A stretch of 64,000 nt of DNA from Phosphitispora fastidiosa. GTDB taxonomy: Bacteria; Bacillota; Thermincolia; Thermincolales; UBA2595. Below the pieces are notes generated by a model. That model had not been told where the DNA came from. It was given only the letters and a program-made list of their open reading frames with translations, and did no database searches. The stretch spans positions 1-64,000 of the forward strand of contig NZ_JAHHUL010000004.1 of NCBI RefSeq assembly GCF_019008365.1. Direction: 5' to 3'. This document shows, in pieces, positions 1 through 10,104 of the stretch (position 1 is the first letter of the stretch; each line of letters starts with the position of its first letter). The position numbers and the translations under genes are program-made.

Positions 1-56
1 TATTTTTCATGTCATTGCCTCCCCACAGCTATATTTTATCCTAACTAAGCTGTGTC

Positions 57-86
57 CGGCAAATCGAGTATGGGTCATATCTCAAC
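57..86 (-). repeat. Degenerate terminal CRISPR repeat (leader-distal)
   Basis: Aligned to the 30-bp repeat without gaps, about 15 of 30 positions match, and the last 9 bp on the plus strand (TATCTCAAC) are exact. The stretch between it and the first perfect repeat (87-122) is 36 nt, a normal spacer length. In crRNA orientation the 5' part is kept and the 3' part has decayed, as is common for the last repeat of an array. Confidence 0.8.
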
Positions 87-122
87 CACCGGGCTCACTG
101 CCATTGTCTCAGATGATTACTC

Positions 123-3100
123 ATTTACATTCCAATATGGTTCTATCTCAACGGATCTCGAATCGGCGCCCCTGTCCCCCAGTTCTTAATTTACATTCCA
201 ATATGGTTCTATCTCAACAATGCTCGGACTTGGGCAGAACCGAAATTCCGGTTAATTTACATTCCAATATGGTTCTATCTCAACTTTTGACTGTCGGCAT
301 AGCAATTGGACGACACATTTATTTACATTCCAATATGGTTCTATCTCAACGAACAAACACGGTGCAATATGCGGCTTATGTGATAAATTTACATTCCAAT
401 ATGGTTCTATCTCAACTAAGTCAGCATGGAATATGTGAGCGATGCGATGGAGATTTACATTCCAATATGGTTCTATCTCAACTCTGGAGTATTCAGAAAA
501 ATACCCAGGGCTCATAGTCATTTACATTCCAATATGGTTCTATCTCAACTCATTTTACGGCCCCGCTCCTGAATTAACTGTTTGATTTACATTCCAATAT
601 GGTTCTATCTCAACTAAGTAAGGCTGTAACACTTGCACTGGCAGTCGGGTATTTACATTCCAATATGGTTCTATCTCAACTGAAAACCTATGTCTGACAG
701 GTATTCACGGTTACATTTACATTCCAATATGGTTCTATCTCAACGCATTTAGCCATATTAGTTTAACCCCCTTTTATTCATTTACATTCCAATATGGTTC
801 TATCTCAACTGCCGTGTGGGAAGAGTATTGGAAACAGCTTATACATTTACATTCCAATATGGTTCTATCTCAACGTAACCGGGGGTGCCAGTTGTGCAGT
901 CGTGGTAACATTTACATTCCAATATGGTTCTATCTCAACCAAAAACGACCACGACTTTGATTCACCTGTTACCTGGATTTACATTCCAATATGGTTCTAT
1001 CTCAACTGTAGCATCTAAAAATTTTATTGAATCAAAAAACACATTTACATTCCAATATGGTTCTATCTCAACCGAGAGACCCAAGCTGCTTCACTGTAGC
1101 TAAACCATATTTACATTCCAATATGGTTCTATCTCAACCTAAACCTTCAAGCATTCCTTTTTTTGAGTATACCCAATTTACATTCCAATATGGTTCTATC
1201 TCAACTCTGCACCTATGATTGATACCCCGTAAACTCCAAGATTTACATTCCAATATGGTTCTATCTCAACATAGCTTTTGGCAGATTGTTTTTTGCCACA
1301 TTCAAATTTACATTCCAATATGGTTCTATCTCAACCATAGCTTTTGGCAGATTGTTTTTTGCCACATTCAAATTTACATTCCAATATGGTTCTATCTCAA
1401 CTATAAGAGGATGTTTCTTTGTCGTAAACATATCCATATTTACATTCCAATATGGTTCTATCTCAACAGAGTACCAGGGGACGGTCCTTTACGTGCGGGA
1501 AACGATTTACATTCCAATATGGTTCTATCTCAACGGAAATATTGGTAAAGGAAGGATGATTATGGCCAGATTTACATTCCAATATGGTTCTATCTCAACC
1601 GAAGCGGCACGGTGCTAAGTTGGCGATAACTGGATTTACATTCCAATATGGTTCTATCTCAACGTATCGGAATACGCTCAAGATGGTAAACCAAGCAAAT
1701 TTACATTCCAATATGGTTCTATCTCAACGAAAGATTTAAGAGAAAAGGTTCAAGCAATGTTAGAATTTACATTCCAATATGGTTCTATCTCAACAAGTGC
1801 GGCATCATACATAAAGTACCGGTTGCACCATTTACATTCCAATATGGTTCTATCTCAACCTGGTAATCCACACCTGGTTCCACTTTTCAAGTCAATTTAC
1901 ATTCCAATATGGTTCTATCTCAACTTATGGGGAGCGTCATTTTTTTGGGCCCAATTCGCATTTACATTCCAATATGGTTCTATCTCAACTACGAGAGGAA
2001 AAAGGCTTAAGTCAGAAAGAATTGGATTTACATTCCAATATGGTTCTATCGCAACGAAAAAGAGAATGTCCTACTGAAAGATTTAGTTAAAATTTACATT
2101 CCAATATGGTTCTATCTCAACATATCAGTTCCGCCAGTTCCTGGCCCAGATGCGGCATTTACATTCCAATATGGTTCTATCTCAACTCCTGTACCACAAA
2201 TACCACTTCGCCATGCTCAACCATTTACATTCCAATATGGTTCTATCTCAACCCAATGGCTGTAAAAATAGCTGTAGCTGAGTAACTCATTTACATTCCA
2301 ATATGGTTCTATCTCAACTTTCATGTTGCAGGCCAGGGTGAATATACAGAAGTGATTTACATTCCAATATGGTTCTATCTCAACCAAAGCGAAGTCCAAC
2401 AACAGACTTGCCATTCTAGATTTACATTCCAATATGGTTCTATCTCAACTGAAGCCGTGGGGGGCTTGGCGATGATGAAGCTAAATTTACATTCCAATAT
2501 GGTTCTATCTCAACAGTTCTGCCGGTTGGTTACGGAGCGCATGGGTGGCAATTTACATTCCAATATGGTTCTATCTCAACGATGAACCGGTGTCCAAAAC
2601 CAAGGATGAATATACCATTTACATTCCAATATGGTTCTATCTCAACTAATTTCTACAGCCAAGTAACTTGCTGTATTAGAGATTTACATTCCAATATGGT
2701 TCTATCTCAACCAAGATCGAGAGAGGCATCAGGCACGCAATTGAAAATTTACATTCCAATATGGTTCTATCTCAACTGATGTAGATGTGGTTTTGGATTG
2801 GTTTCAAAGCCGATTTACATTCCAATATGGTTCTATCTCAACCATCCGGCAGGCAGCACTTCGGGGCGGTCCAATAAATTTACATTCCAATATGGTTCTA
2901 TCTCAACTAAATGGCCAGTATAAAAAAGCGCAAAGGGAAGAAATTTACATTCCAATATGGTTCTATCTCAACTATATAACAGGTTTGTTTTAGCCCTGGT
3001 CTTGCCTTATTTACATTCCAATATGGTTCTATCTCAACTGAGGAATTTGAAAAGATTTATGTATCTTTTTCCGGATTTACATTCCAATATGGTTCTATCT

Positions 3101-5076
3101 CAACCAAAAACCGTACTACTGATAATTTCTTTTGTTGTATAGATTTACATTCCAATATGGTTCTATCTCAACCAATAGAAAATCAATCTACTATTTACGA
3201 ATTAGAAAAATTTACATTCCAATATGGTTCTATCTCAACTTGCCTATACATTTACATATATTTACATGTACTACATTTACATTCCAATATGGTTCTATCT
3301 CAACGGAGCCTATACTGCCAGATGGTAGGCCGGGGAACCATTTACATTCCAATATGGTTCTATCTCAACGGAGCGGTGGGCAGTGATTAAGTTTGAATGG
3401 CTTGGATTTACATTCCAATATGGTTCTATCTCAACGTTTTCCAAGGCCACACAGGTAGCAAAGTGCGGAAATGATTTACATTCCAATATGGTTCTATCTC
3501 AACTTCATATTGTGCATAAGTTGCCCGTGCAATATTTATTTACATTCCAATATGGTTCTATCTCAACGCCTAACGGTGATAACCTTAGCCCTGGCAGAAT
3601 ATGATTTACATTCCAATATGGTTCTATCTCAACAGACCCAGCCGGCAAGCAAAAGGTCTGTCAGATAAGATTTACATTCCAATATGGTTCTATCTCAACA
3701 TCTGTGTTACATCGTAGTAATTGCCCCTATATACATTTACATTCCAATATGGTTCTATCTCAACCTATGGCTATGAGTAGATACCACGTTAATGTTTTCA
3801 ATTTACATTCCAATATGGTTCTATCTCAACTTATGCATTCTTTACGACCCCAATCCCATTCGATAAGATTTACATTCCAATATGGTTCTATCTCAACCGA
3901 TACTGTGATTCTCAAGCTGCCGCTGAATCATATTTACATTCCAATATGGTTCTATCTCAACTGTTCTATGCCGGTTATTAAATCCCTTATCGGCGAATTT
4001 ACATTCCAATATGGTTCTATCTCAACTATGAGCATCCGGAAGATAAAATATTCAATGACAGATTTACATTCCAATATGGTTCTATCTCAACCGAAAAGAG
4101 TTAATAGAATTAGGTATAACATGGAAATTTACATTCCAATATGGTTCTATCTCAACTATATTAGAAATGGCTGGGTTAGTCCAGAAAAAAGGATTTACAT
4201 TCCAATATGGTTCTATCTCAACTTGACAACAGAACAAGTGCGCCTGCTTTTCTTCCAATTTACATTCCAATATGGTTCTATCTCAACGAAGGCTGAGAGA
4301 ATAAAAATAACCCCCTCTTTTTAATTTACATTCCAATATGGTTCTATCTCAACAAAGGACGCGAAAACAAGTTATGGCGCAAGTTTCAAATTTACATTCC
4401 AATATGGTTCTATCTCAACGTGGAACCGCAGGCAGGAGACAGGTAAAAGCGCAGATTTACATTCCAATATGGTTCTATCTCAACTAAGCCCATTGTTCCA
4501 TCTCAACACCTACACCGAAATTTACATTCCAATATGGTTCTATCTCAACGTGCCATCTGTGTATTGCCCGTTTCCTGATAATACATTTACATTCCAATAT
4601 GGTTCTATCTCAACTCTGAATCCACTTACCTCTCTTAGTGTCCTTTTAAATTTACATTCCAATATGGTTCTATCTCAACACAGTAATCTCATAATCTGAA
4701 ACGCTGTCTAACCTATTTACATTCCAATATGGTTCTATCTCAACTAGGTAACCACATGAAACCGATACTCTCCATCAAGCATTTACATTCCAATATGGTT
4801 CTATCTCAACACGAATACTGCTCAGGCATAGAATGTCCTGTAGAGAAAATTTACATTCCAATATGGTTCTATCTCAACGTGAATGTAATGCAAAAATACG
4901 GTACTACGGACCTGATTTACATTCCAATATGGTTCTATCTCAACACAAAGAAAAATACACTGCTATCTATGCACTCGATGATTTACATTCCAATATGGTT
5001 CTATCTCAACGTATGGTGTGCCAGAGCATGAAATCGAAATGATTACATTTACATTCCAATATGGTTCTATCTCAAC
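123..5076 (-). CRISPR. Type I-B CRISPR array, 76 repeats and 75 spacers
   Basis: A 30-bp repeat occurs 76 times with a period of 64 to 68 bp, so spacers are 34 to 38 nt. On the plus strand it begins ATTTACATTCC and ends TCTATCTCAAC. The transcribed strand is inferred to be the minus strand: there the repeat starts GTTGAGATAG and ends GGAATGTAAAT, the 3' end typical of clostridial I-B repeats (8-nt handle ATGTAAAT), the leader and cas2 lie at the high-coordinate end, and the repeat at the other end is decayed. Newest spacers should therefore be near 5046. I counted repeat starts by eye; all look identical except the one at 2026-2055, which has TATCGCAAC instead of TATCTCAAC. Open frames inside the array are translations of the repeat and not genes. 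Confidence 0.99.
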
Positions 5077-5253
5077 CCGTAAAAAATGCATAATCATACA
5101 AAACTTACGGTTGAAATATACAATACTTTGTATTAACACGTCTTAGAGCTTTTTGAACCAGGGAAAAATCCCGATTTTCGTTCATTCTTGTATGTCACAC
5201 CCCCGGCCTTTTGGCACTATTTACGGTTGACATATGACAACAATGCATAAATC
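5077..5253 (-). promoter_or_regulatory. CRISPR leader
   Basis: This AT-rich stretch lies between the last perfect repeat and the cas2 stop codon and has no gene of its own. It is on the side where the repeats are perfect, as expected for the leader that holds the array promoter and spacer-acquisition signals. It contains two near-identical 15-mers, at 5105-5119 and 5221-5235 (TTACGGTTGA followed by A or C and then ATAT), and a short inverted pair CCGTAA (5077-5082)/TTACGG (5105-5110) next to the first repeat. The role is inferred from position. Confidence 0.75.
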
Positions 5254-5547
5254 TTATAAAAAATTACTTGTTGCATCATCTTCCCTTCCCCAAAATTTCT
5301 TATCTAGCCACTTTTCACTCCTGCTCTTAAAAATGATGCATGAATCCATATCAATACGCAAATGTTTTTTCAACTCACCCCTTAGTTTGAATATCTGGGA
5401 TTCACTTAGTTCCCCTTCAAATACCGAATTCTGAATATGTGTCAGATATTTTTTACAGATTTTAAAAACCCGCCGCCAGGTCTTGGCTCCATTTTCCTCA
5501 CTACTTATATCATAAACCAGTATAACATACAAAATAATCACCACCAA
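5254..5547 (-). CDS. cas2: CRISPR-associated endoribonuclease-fold protein Cas2
   Basis: The 97-residue product has the Cas2 signature near its start, a hydrophobic beta strand followed by VYDIS (ILVYDIS), and the family's usual length. Cas2 forms the adaptation complex with Cas1 and inserts new spacers at the leader end of the array. The start overlaps the cas1 stop by 10 bp, so the two are translated together. The first residues (MVVIILYV) are a little long; a GTG or TTG a few codons later could be used. It is the last gene of the operon, directly beside the leader. Confidence 0.95.
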   Translation of the reverse strand: MVVIILYVILVYDISSEENGAKTWRRVFKICKKYLTHIQNSVFEGELSESQIFKLRGELKKHLRIDMDSCIIFKSRSEKWLDKKFWGREDDATSNFL

Positions 5548-6530
5548 ATCTTAAAGCCCTGATAAGGTTTTTCCCTAATAATATGCTTGATGAGCTTGTA
5601 TAACTCCAGCCTAATTAAATACTGATAAGACACTTCACGCCCTAAGTCCCTGTGTTTTATGCTTGTTTTAAGCTTTTGGTCCAGCTCATTCATAATTAAT
5701 TTTAATGCTTGTGGCTTTAATCTCAGGTAATATTGATCTTCATCAAAAGACTTTTGGTTGACCATGTTCTTATTTAATAAAGAGAAAATCAGCCTGTCTG
5801 CTATCAATGGCTTAAAAATCTCGGCAATATCTAGACTTAGCGAAAATCGTTTTGTACTTGGCTCATGTAAAAAACTGACGGTTGGATTTAACTGGGTTTT
5901 ATAAATTTCATTTAAAACTTTAGTATACACAAGGGAATTTGTAAAAGAAATCAAGGAATTGATCATATTGTCCGGAGGATGCTTTACTCGTTTCTTAAAA
6001 TCAATTTCTTGATTGATAATGATTCCCCATGTTTCATAATAAGTTTTTCTTATATTTCCCTCAACGCCCATTAGTTCCTCAATACTTTTACAGTTTTGAA
6101 TACTGTCACGGAGAGTTTCTATTCTTTCCATATGATTTTCAAGAGCCTTACCTCGTTGATTATAATATCTGACATTTCTGTAGATATTGTAAGATGCAGC
6201 TTCAATAATAGCTTTAGCCAATTCTAACCGCTTTTGTTGGTTTTGATGATGATTAACTTGGCAAACTAAAACCTTCCCCGACACCAAACTCTCTCTTGGG
6301 GTAAAACTGCCAAAATAATAATCGTAATAATTATAAAAATGAATACAAATATTATTTCTGGCCAGGAAATCAAGTAGCTTTGTGTTGACAGTAATCTCTC
6401 CCAAAATATAAAGTTCGTCAACTCGTTCAATGGGAATATCCTTTTTCTGACCAGTCTCTACAATGAACTGTAAAGTATTGTCGTTCCGTTTTAGGGTTCC
6501 GCTTGAAAAAATATAATAAGCTTGTTTCAT
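5538..6530 (-). CDS. cas1: CRISPR-associated integrase Cas1
   Basis: The 330-residue product is of normal Cas1 length. Visible landmarks are the N-terminal beta domain (residues 1-75), the catalytic glutamate in GVEGNIRKTYYE, the histidine in FLHEPSTKRFSLSLDIAEIF and the acidic residues just after it. Together these form the metal site that integrates pre-spacers into the array. ATGA overlap with cas4 upstream and a 10-bp overlap with cas2 downstream show a tightly coupled adaptation block cas4-cas1-cas2. No damage is seen. Confidence 0.97.
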   Translation of the reverse strand: MKQAYYIFSSGTLKRNDNTLQFIVETGQKKDIPIERVDELYILGEITVNTKLLDFLARNNICIHFYNYYDYYFGSFTPRESLVSGKVLVCQVNHHQNQQKRLELAKAIIEAASYNIYRNVRYYNQRGKALENHMERIETLRDSIQNCKSIEELMGVEGNIRKTYYETWGIIINQEIDFKKRVKHPPDNMINSLISFTNSLVYTKVLNEIYKTQLNPTVSFLHEPSTKRFSLSLDIAEIFKPLIADRLIFSLLNKNMVNQKSFDEDQYYLRLKPQALKLIMNELDQKLKTSIKHRDLGREVSYQYLIRLELYKLIKHIIREKPYQGFKIWW

Positions 6531-7036
6531 AATTCACCTGCCCCAATATAACACATATCAAAAAATGCACATTTTCGACAGACGGCCTTCTTTGGATAAT
6601 CATTAGGTGGAGATTCTTTTTTTAAAACTTTTTCTATTTCCTCTAAATTCCCTTCGATCTCAAAGATGTCTCCGTCATCCCATAACACCTTTTGCTTTTT
6701 TTTCAGCAGCGGGTAATCAATTACTGCCTCGTTGACGGCAACGCCCATTTCCCTTAAATAGTACATATAATACTTGACCTGGGCAATAGCCATCTGATTC
6801 ATCTTTGTTGTTTTTTTGATTTCGTGTATAACCCCTTTGTCAATAAAATCAATATTGATAACGCCATCCACCATCAAGTGTTTATCTTTTCTGGAATAAC
6901 TGCCCTCATCAATAAATCGCCCAATCAACACATTCTCATTGTCCTGTTCCATATCAATATTGTAGCTGGAATACCAGAGCTTACGTTTACATAAGTGAAA
7001 ATAGGCATACATCATCCCGTTGATTTTCCGTTTCAT
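6527..7036 (-). CDS. cas4: CRISPR-associated RecB-like exonuclease Cas4
   Basis: The 169-residue product has the Cas4 layout: an early cysteine in HLCKRKLWY, a RecB-type nuclease core (GVINIDFIDKG then HEIKKTTKM, supplying the catalytic D, E and K), and a C-terminal cysteine cluster VCRKCAFFDMC that, with the first cysteine, holds a 4Fe-4S cluster. Cas4 trims pre-spacers and sets PAM and orientation during acquisition. A GTG three codons upstream (7045) lies inside the GTAGGTG ribosome binding site, so the ATG at 7036 is preferred. The gene overlaps cas1 by 4 bp. Confidence 0.95.
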   Translation of the reverse strand: MKRKINGMMYAYFHLCKRKLWYSSYNIDMEQDNENVLIGRFIDEGSYSRKDKHLMVDGVINIDFIDKGVIHEIKKTTKMNQMAIAQVKYYMYYLREMGVAVNEAVIDYPLLKKKQKVLWDDGDIFEIEGNLEEIEKVLKKESPPNDYPKKAVCRKCAFFDMCYIGAGEL

Positions 7037-7045
7037 GCTATTCAC

Positions 7046-9316
7046 CTACATACAATTATCAAATTCAAATTCACCCTTGATAAATCCAACGCCCGATAAA
7101 CTCATTTCATCAAAGTCGTAAACATTCATGCTCCTGAAAATACCGCTATGAGCATAAATAATTTCAGTCTTCCCCTTGTCAACTCTTTTGTCATTACGGT
7201 AGCTCAGGCTCACACTAACTGTGTAATCCTGAATTTCATTTTTCAGTTTTATCTTATCCTGTTTTGACAACCCGCTGTCCTTTTTTAATTTGGATTGCCA
7301 TTCATCCAGCTTGTTGTCCACACTAAGCTGTTCATAGACTGAATCCGGCATCAGCGTAATACTTAAAATTTCCCTGAACTTTTTTTGAACCCTCTCTTTT
7401 GACTTATCAAAGGGTTTTATTGTTTTCAACACTTTTAGCTTTTCAGTTATATCATTGTAATACCGGCTTTTTTTAAGCTGCTCATTTTTCTCTTCGTCAT
7501 AAATAGAATCAACGTATGCAAACTTGTCTTTTTCGTCAAATAATTTACCTTCATACTGCTGCAGCATATCCCATGAAACATCGAAGAGAATCCGGTCATA
7601 AATACCTTGATTATCACCTGTCTGCCTACCGTTCTTGGTATTATATACAAACACATTTGGTTCAACAGGTACAATCCGGCCCCGTCGATTGCACCTTCCA
7701 AGGCGCTGCAGCAAGCTGTCCCCAGTACACATCTCCGTATACAACACATCAAAATCAATGTCCAGGCTTGCTTCAACAATCTGGGTCGTTATCCAGATTC
7801 CTGTTTCATTGCTTTTGGAGAAATTCATGATTTCCTCTTCCAGTTTCTGGCGGTGCCGCTTTATAAATAAAGCATGCAAAAGTTTTGCATTTTCGCTTTT
7901 TAATGCTTCATACAATTCCTGCGCCTTTTTAACTGTGTTAACAATCACCAGCACCTTTTTATTTTTACCGTCTCTTTTGATGGTATTTAGGTCTATTTCC
8001 CCGTCACAAAGTTTCATAAAATGTCTTGGCGGACTTTCAGGGAAAAGCAGGGGGGATTTTTCATAAACAATTCCCTCTCTTTCCATTAAATCCATAATAA
8101 AAGCAGGCATCGTAGCAGTGATAATGGCAAACTGCCCACCAGCATCCTGAATCAGTTTCAGGCCATACACTAAAGCTGCAATAATCTCACTGCTATACAT
8201 TTGAATTTCGTCAATGATAACCCTAGAATAAGCTAGAGTAGCCAGCATCTGTTCCCCGCCGTTATATTTAAAAACAAAGGGAAACAACTGGTCAACAGTA
8301 CATACTGTGAGAGGACTGGCAAAAAGACGTGATTGGCTGTAGAAAACCATCGGGTCAATATCTTCATCTTCACCCGAAATATCAATATACTTAGTTAACG
8401 AGTCCGAATGAAGCAAACGTACATTTCTATAACCATATTCACTGGCTATCCGGTCATAAATGGCATTAATTGATACCTTTAGGGGCAGAGTATAAAAGCC
8501 CTTACCGTCGCCTATCCACAAAAGAGCCCCTTCTGTTTTACCAATTCCGGTTGAGGCCCTGACCACCAGATTCCTACCTCGATTCTTCAGCATATATTCT
8601 TGCACCTGGTTCAATTTCGTCTTAAATTCGTTGGCAACCCTGTTTCGGATATTATCCGGTAAGTTTATACCGCCGTCATTGTGCAATATTTCAAAGGTGT
8701 TCTTCTCCAAACCACTGCTGGCAGCATAATCAAGCCTGTTCAGCATTCCCTTAATTATTGCATAAACCAGCCACTGTTCCTCTTCTACTTTTTCAGGAAC
8801 AGGCATATTGCGCATATTGCTTTTTGAAGGCATTAGATTATCCAACAGTGTAAACTCCAGTTGTTTTACATTCTTTGCCAGATCTTTTGCAATGATTTCA
8901 TCAATAAGTTTCTTATGGCTTTTAAATTCATATACCAACTCTCTGTCATGATGATACAGTACTGCCATCCGGATGGCTTTAGTAATAACTTCCCCAAATA
9001 TATTGTTTAATTCCTGAACATTCATGAATGCTAAACTTAGTACGCCATGAGGTATCTGCTCTATTCCCTTTTCTCTGTACAAATCTTTTAAAACATCCAC
9101 CAGCGGTACTTTGGGTTTCATTAAATTATAAAACCTTGTATTAATCTTGCCTATATCATGATACAGTAAGGCAATTTTTATTGCCTCTGCTATCCTGCTG
9201 TCTTTGTTTACAAAGGCATCAGGATAGCAGTTTAAAAATCTCTTGAAATGGATTAACAAATCCCTGGTATGCATTTCAATGGTCGTCTTGCCATCTGATT
9301 TAGCATGAAACTCCAT
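7046..9316 (-). CDS. cas3: CRISPR-associated nuclease-helicase Cas3
   Basis: The 756-residue product is a full HD-helicase fusion. The N-terminal HD nuclease shows LYHDIGK near residue 52 and HHD near residue 120. The superfamily 2 helicase follows: Walker A as STGIGKTEGALLW, the DEAH-like box as IIDEIQ, SAT-type motif III as ITATMP and motif VI as QRLGRCNRRGR. Cas3 is recruited by target-bound Cascade and degrades the displaced strand. A ribosome binding site (TTAGGAGGTT) precedes the ATG. It lies between cas5 and cas4. All key motifs are intact, so interference should be functional. Confidence 0.97.
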   Translation of the reverse strand: MEFHAKSDGKTTIEMHTRDLLIHFKRFLNCYPDAFVNKDSRIAEAIKIALLYHDIGKINTRFYNLMKPKVPLVDVLKDLYREKGIEQIPHGVLSLAFMNVQELNNIFGEVITKAIRMAVLYHHDRELVYEFKSHKKLIDEIIAKDLAKNVKQLEFTLLDNLMPSKSNMRNMPVPEKVEEEQWLVYAIIKGMLNRLDYAASSGLEKNTFEILHNDGGINLPDNIRNRVANEFKTKLNQVQEYMLKNRGRNLVVRASTGIGKTEGALLWIGDGKGFYTLPLKVSINAIYDRIASEYGYRNVRLLHSDSLTKYIDISGEDEDIDPMVFYSQSRLFASPLTVCTVDQLFPFVFKYNGGEQMLATLAYSRVIIDEIQMYSSEIIAALVYGLKLIQDAGGQFAIITATMPAFIMDLMEREGIVYEKSPLLFPESPPRHFMKLCDGEIDLNTIKRDGKNKKVLVIVNTVKKAQELYEALKSENAKLLHALFIKRHRQKLEEEIMNFSKSNETGIWITTQIVEASLDIDFDVLYTEMCTGDSLLQRLGRCNRRGRIVPVEPNVFVYNTKNGRQTGDNQGIYDRILFDVSWDMLQQYEGKLFDEKDKFAYVDSIYDEEKNEQLKKSRYYNDITEKLKVLKTIKPFDKSKERVQKKFREILSITLMPDSVYEQLSVDNKLDEWQSKLKKDSGLSKQDKIKLKNEIQDYTVSVSLSYRNDKRVDKGKTEIIYAHSGIFRSMNVYDFDEMSLSGVGFIKGEFEFDNCM

Positions 9317-9327
9317 CGGATAACCTC

Positions 9328-10104
9328 CTAAACGATCGGCGCAACATCTCCCTCGCTGTCAACGGGCAATATCTGTTCAAAAAGGCTCCCCTTTGCCGCA
9401 TAACATGCTCTGATAGGCTTGTCCCACCTTCTTATACCCGTTTTATTGTCAATTTGAAACACTTTATTCAGCTTGAAAAAGGTTCCTTTGGGTCTTAAAT
9501 CATAATCCCACTTATCTAAGTAGGATTCCGGAATATAAATATCATTTTCCAATACATCATCATACTCTTTTTCCGTAATTTCAACCATTGAAACGCCATC
9601 GATACACAGCAAATCCTCATACCTCCCCAGGGAAAGAAAAGTTTTTGGAAAATTGATACCGTTATAAACTTCCTCAATTTTATCTTGGTCATCAGGGCAG
9701 ATATGTAAAACTAGCTTTAATCCTATCAACGTCTCTACATAGCCAGTGCCTCTGCTGACACCGTATTTTTTCCAATCCTCTCTACCTTTTGACAGGACAG
9801 TTTTATCCAAAGAATACAATCCAAAATTTTTACCATCATCTTCTATAACCATGTTATGGCGGCTGAGGTCATTCTTATCAAAGGCAAGGAACTCGTAACG
9901 GGTATACAAATCATTTACCACAGATTCATAGCTTCCCTGCACCGCAACCTGCATGGGAACATATTCCCTGTATCCACACGCCGTATGTACCATCCCGATA
10001 ACCGTCGAATAGGGGGGTAGGGGAAAGGACTCTTTAATTTGAAAGCTGGAAGGTTTGCGGAAATTTGCCGTACTTGCGTAAGCCCTAATTTTTATTGCCT
10101 TCAC
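9328..10104 (-). CDS. cas5: Cascade subunit Cas5 (I-B type)
   Basis: The 258-residue product begins with a typical Cas5 RAMP beta strand and the phrase FPLPPYSTVIGMVHTACGY, the conserved N-terminal region of Cas5b/Cas5t proteins. Cas5 caps the 5' handle of the crRNA in Cascade. The start is a GTG lying inside the end of cas7 (20-bp overlap), so translation is coupled. It ends 11 bp before cas3. Assignment to the Cst/Tneap-like branch rests on its neighbours Cst1 and Cst2. Confidence 0.93.
   Translation of the reverse strand: MKAIKIRAYASTANFRKPSSFQIKESFPLPPYSTVIGMVHTACGYREYVPMQVAVQGSYESVVNDLYTRYEFLAFDKNDLSRHNMVIEDDGKNFGLYSLDKTVLSKGREDWKKYGVSRGTGYVETLIGLKLVLHICPDDQDKIEEVYNGINFPKTFLSLGRYEDLLCIDGVSMVEITEKEYDDVLENDIYIPESYLDKWDYDLRPKGTFFKLNKVFQIDNKTGIRRWDKPIRACYAAKGSLFEQILPVDSEGDVAPIV

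Noticed and set aside
104-5042. Many open reading frames of 60-200 codons across the array, rich in HSNMVLSQ, FTFQYGSIST or IYIPIWFYLN
   Set aside because: They are translations of the 30-bp CRISPR repeat in its three plus-strand frames (and VEIEPYWNVN on the minus strand). They have no ribosome sites and no protein character.
7447-8066. Long open frames antisense or out of frame to cas3
   Set aside because: They overlap the intact cas3 gene, have no ribosome sites and encode no recognisable protein.
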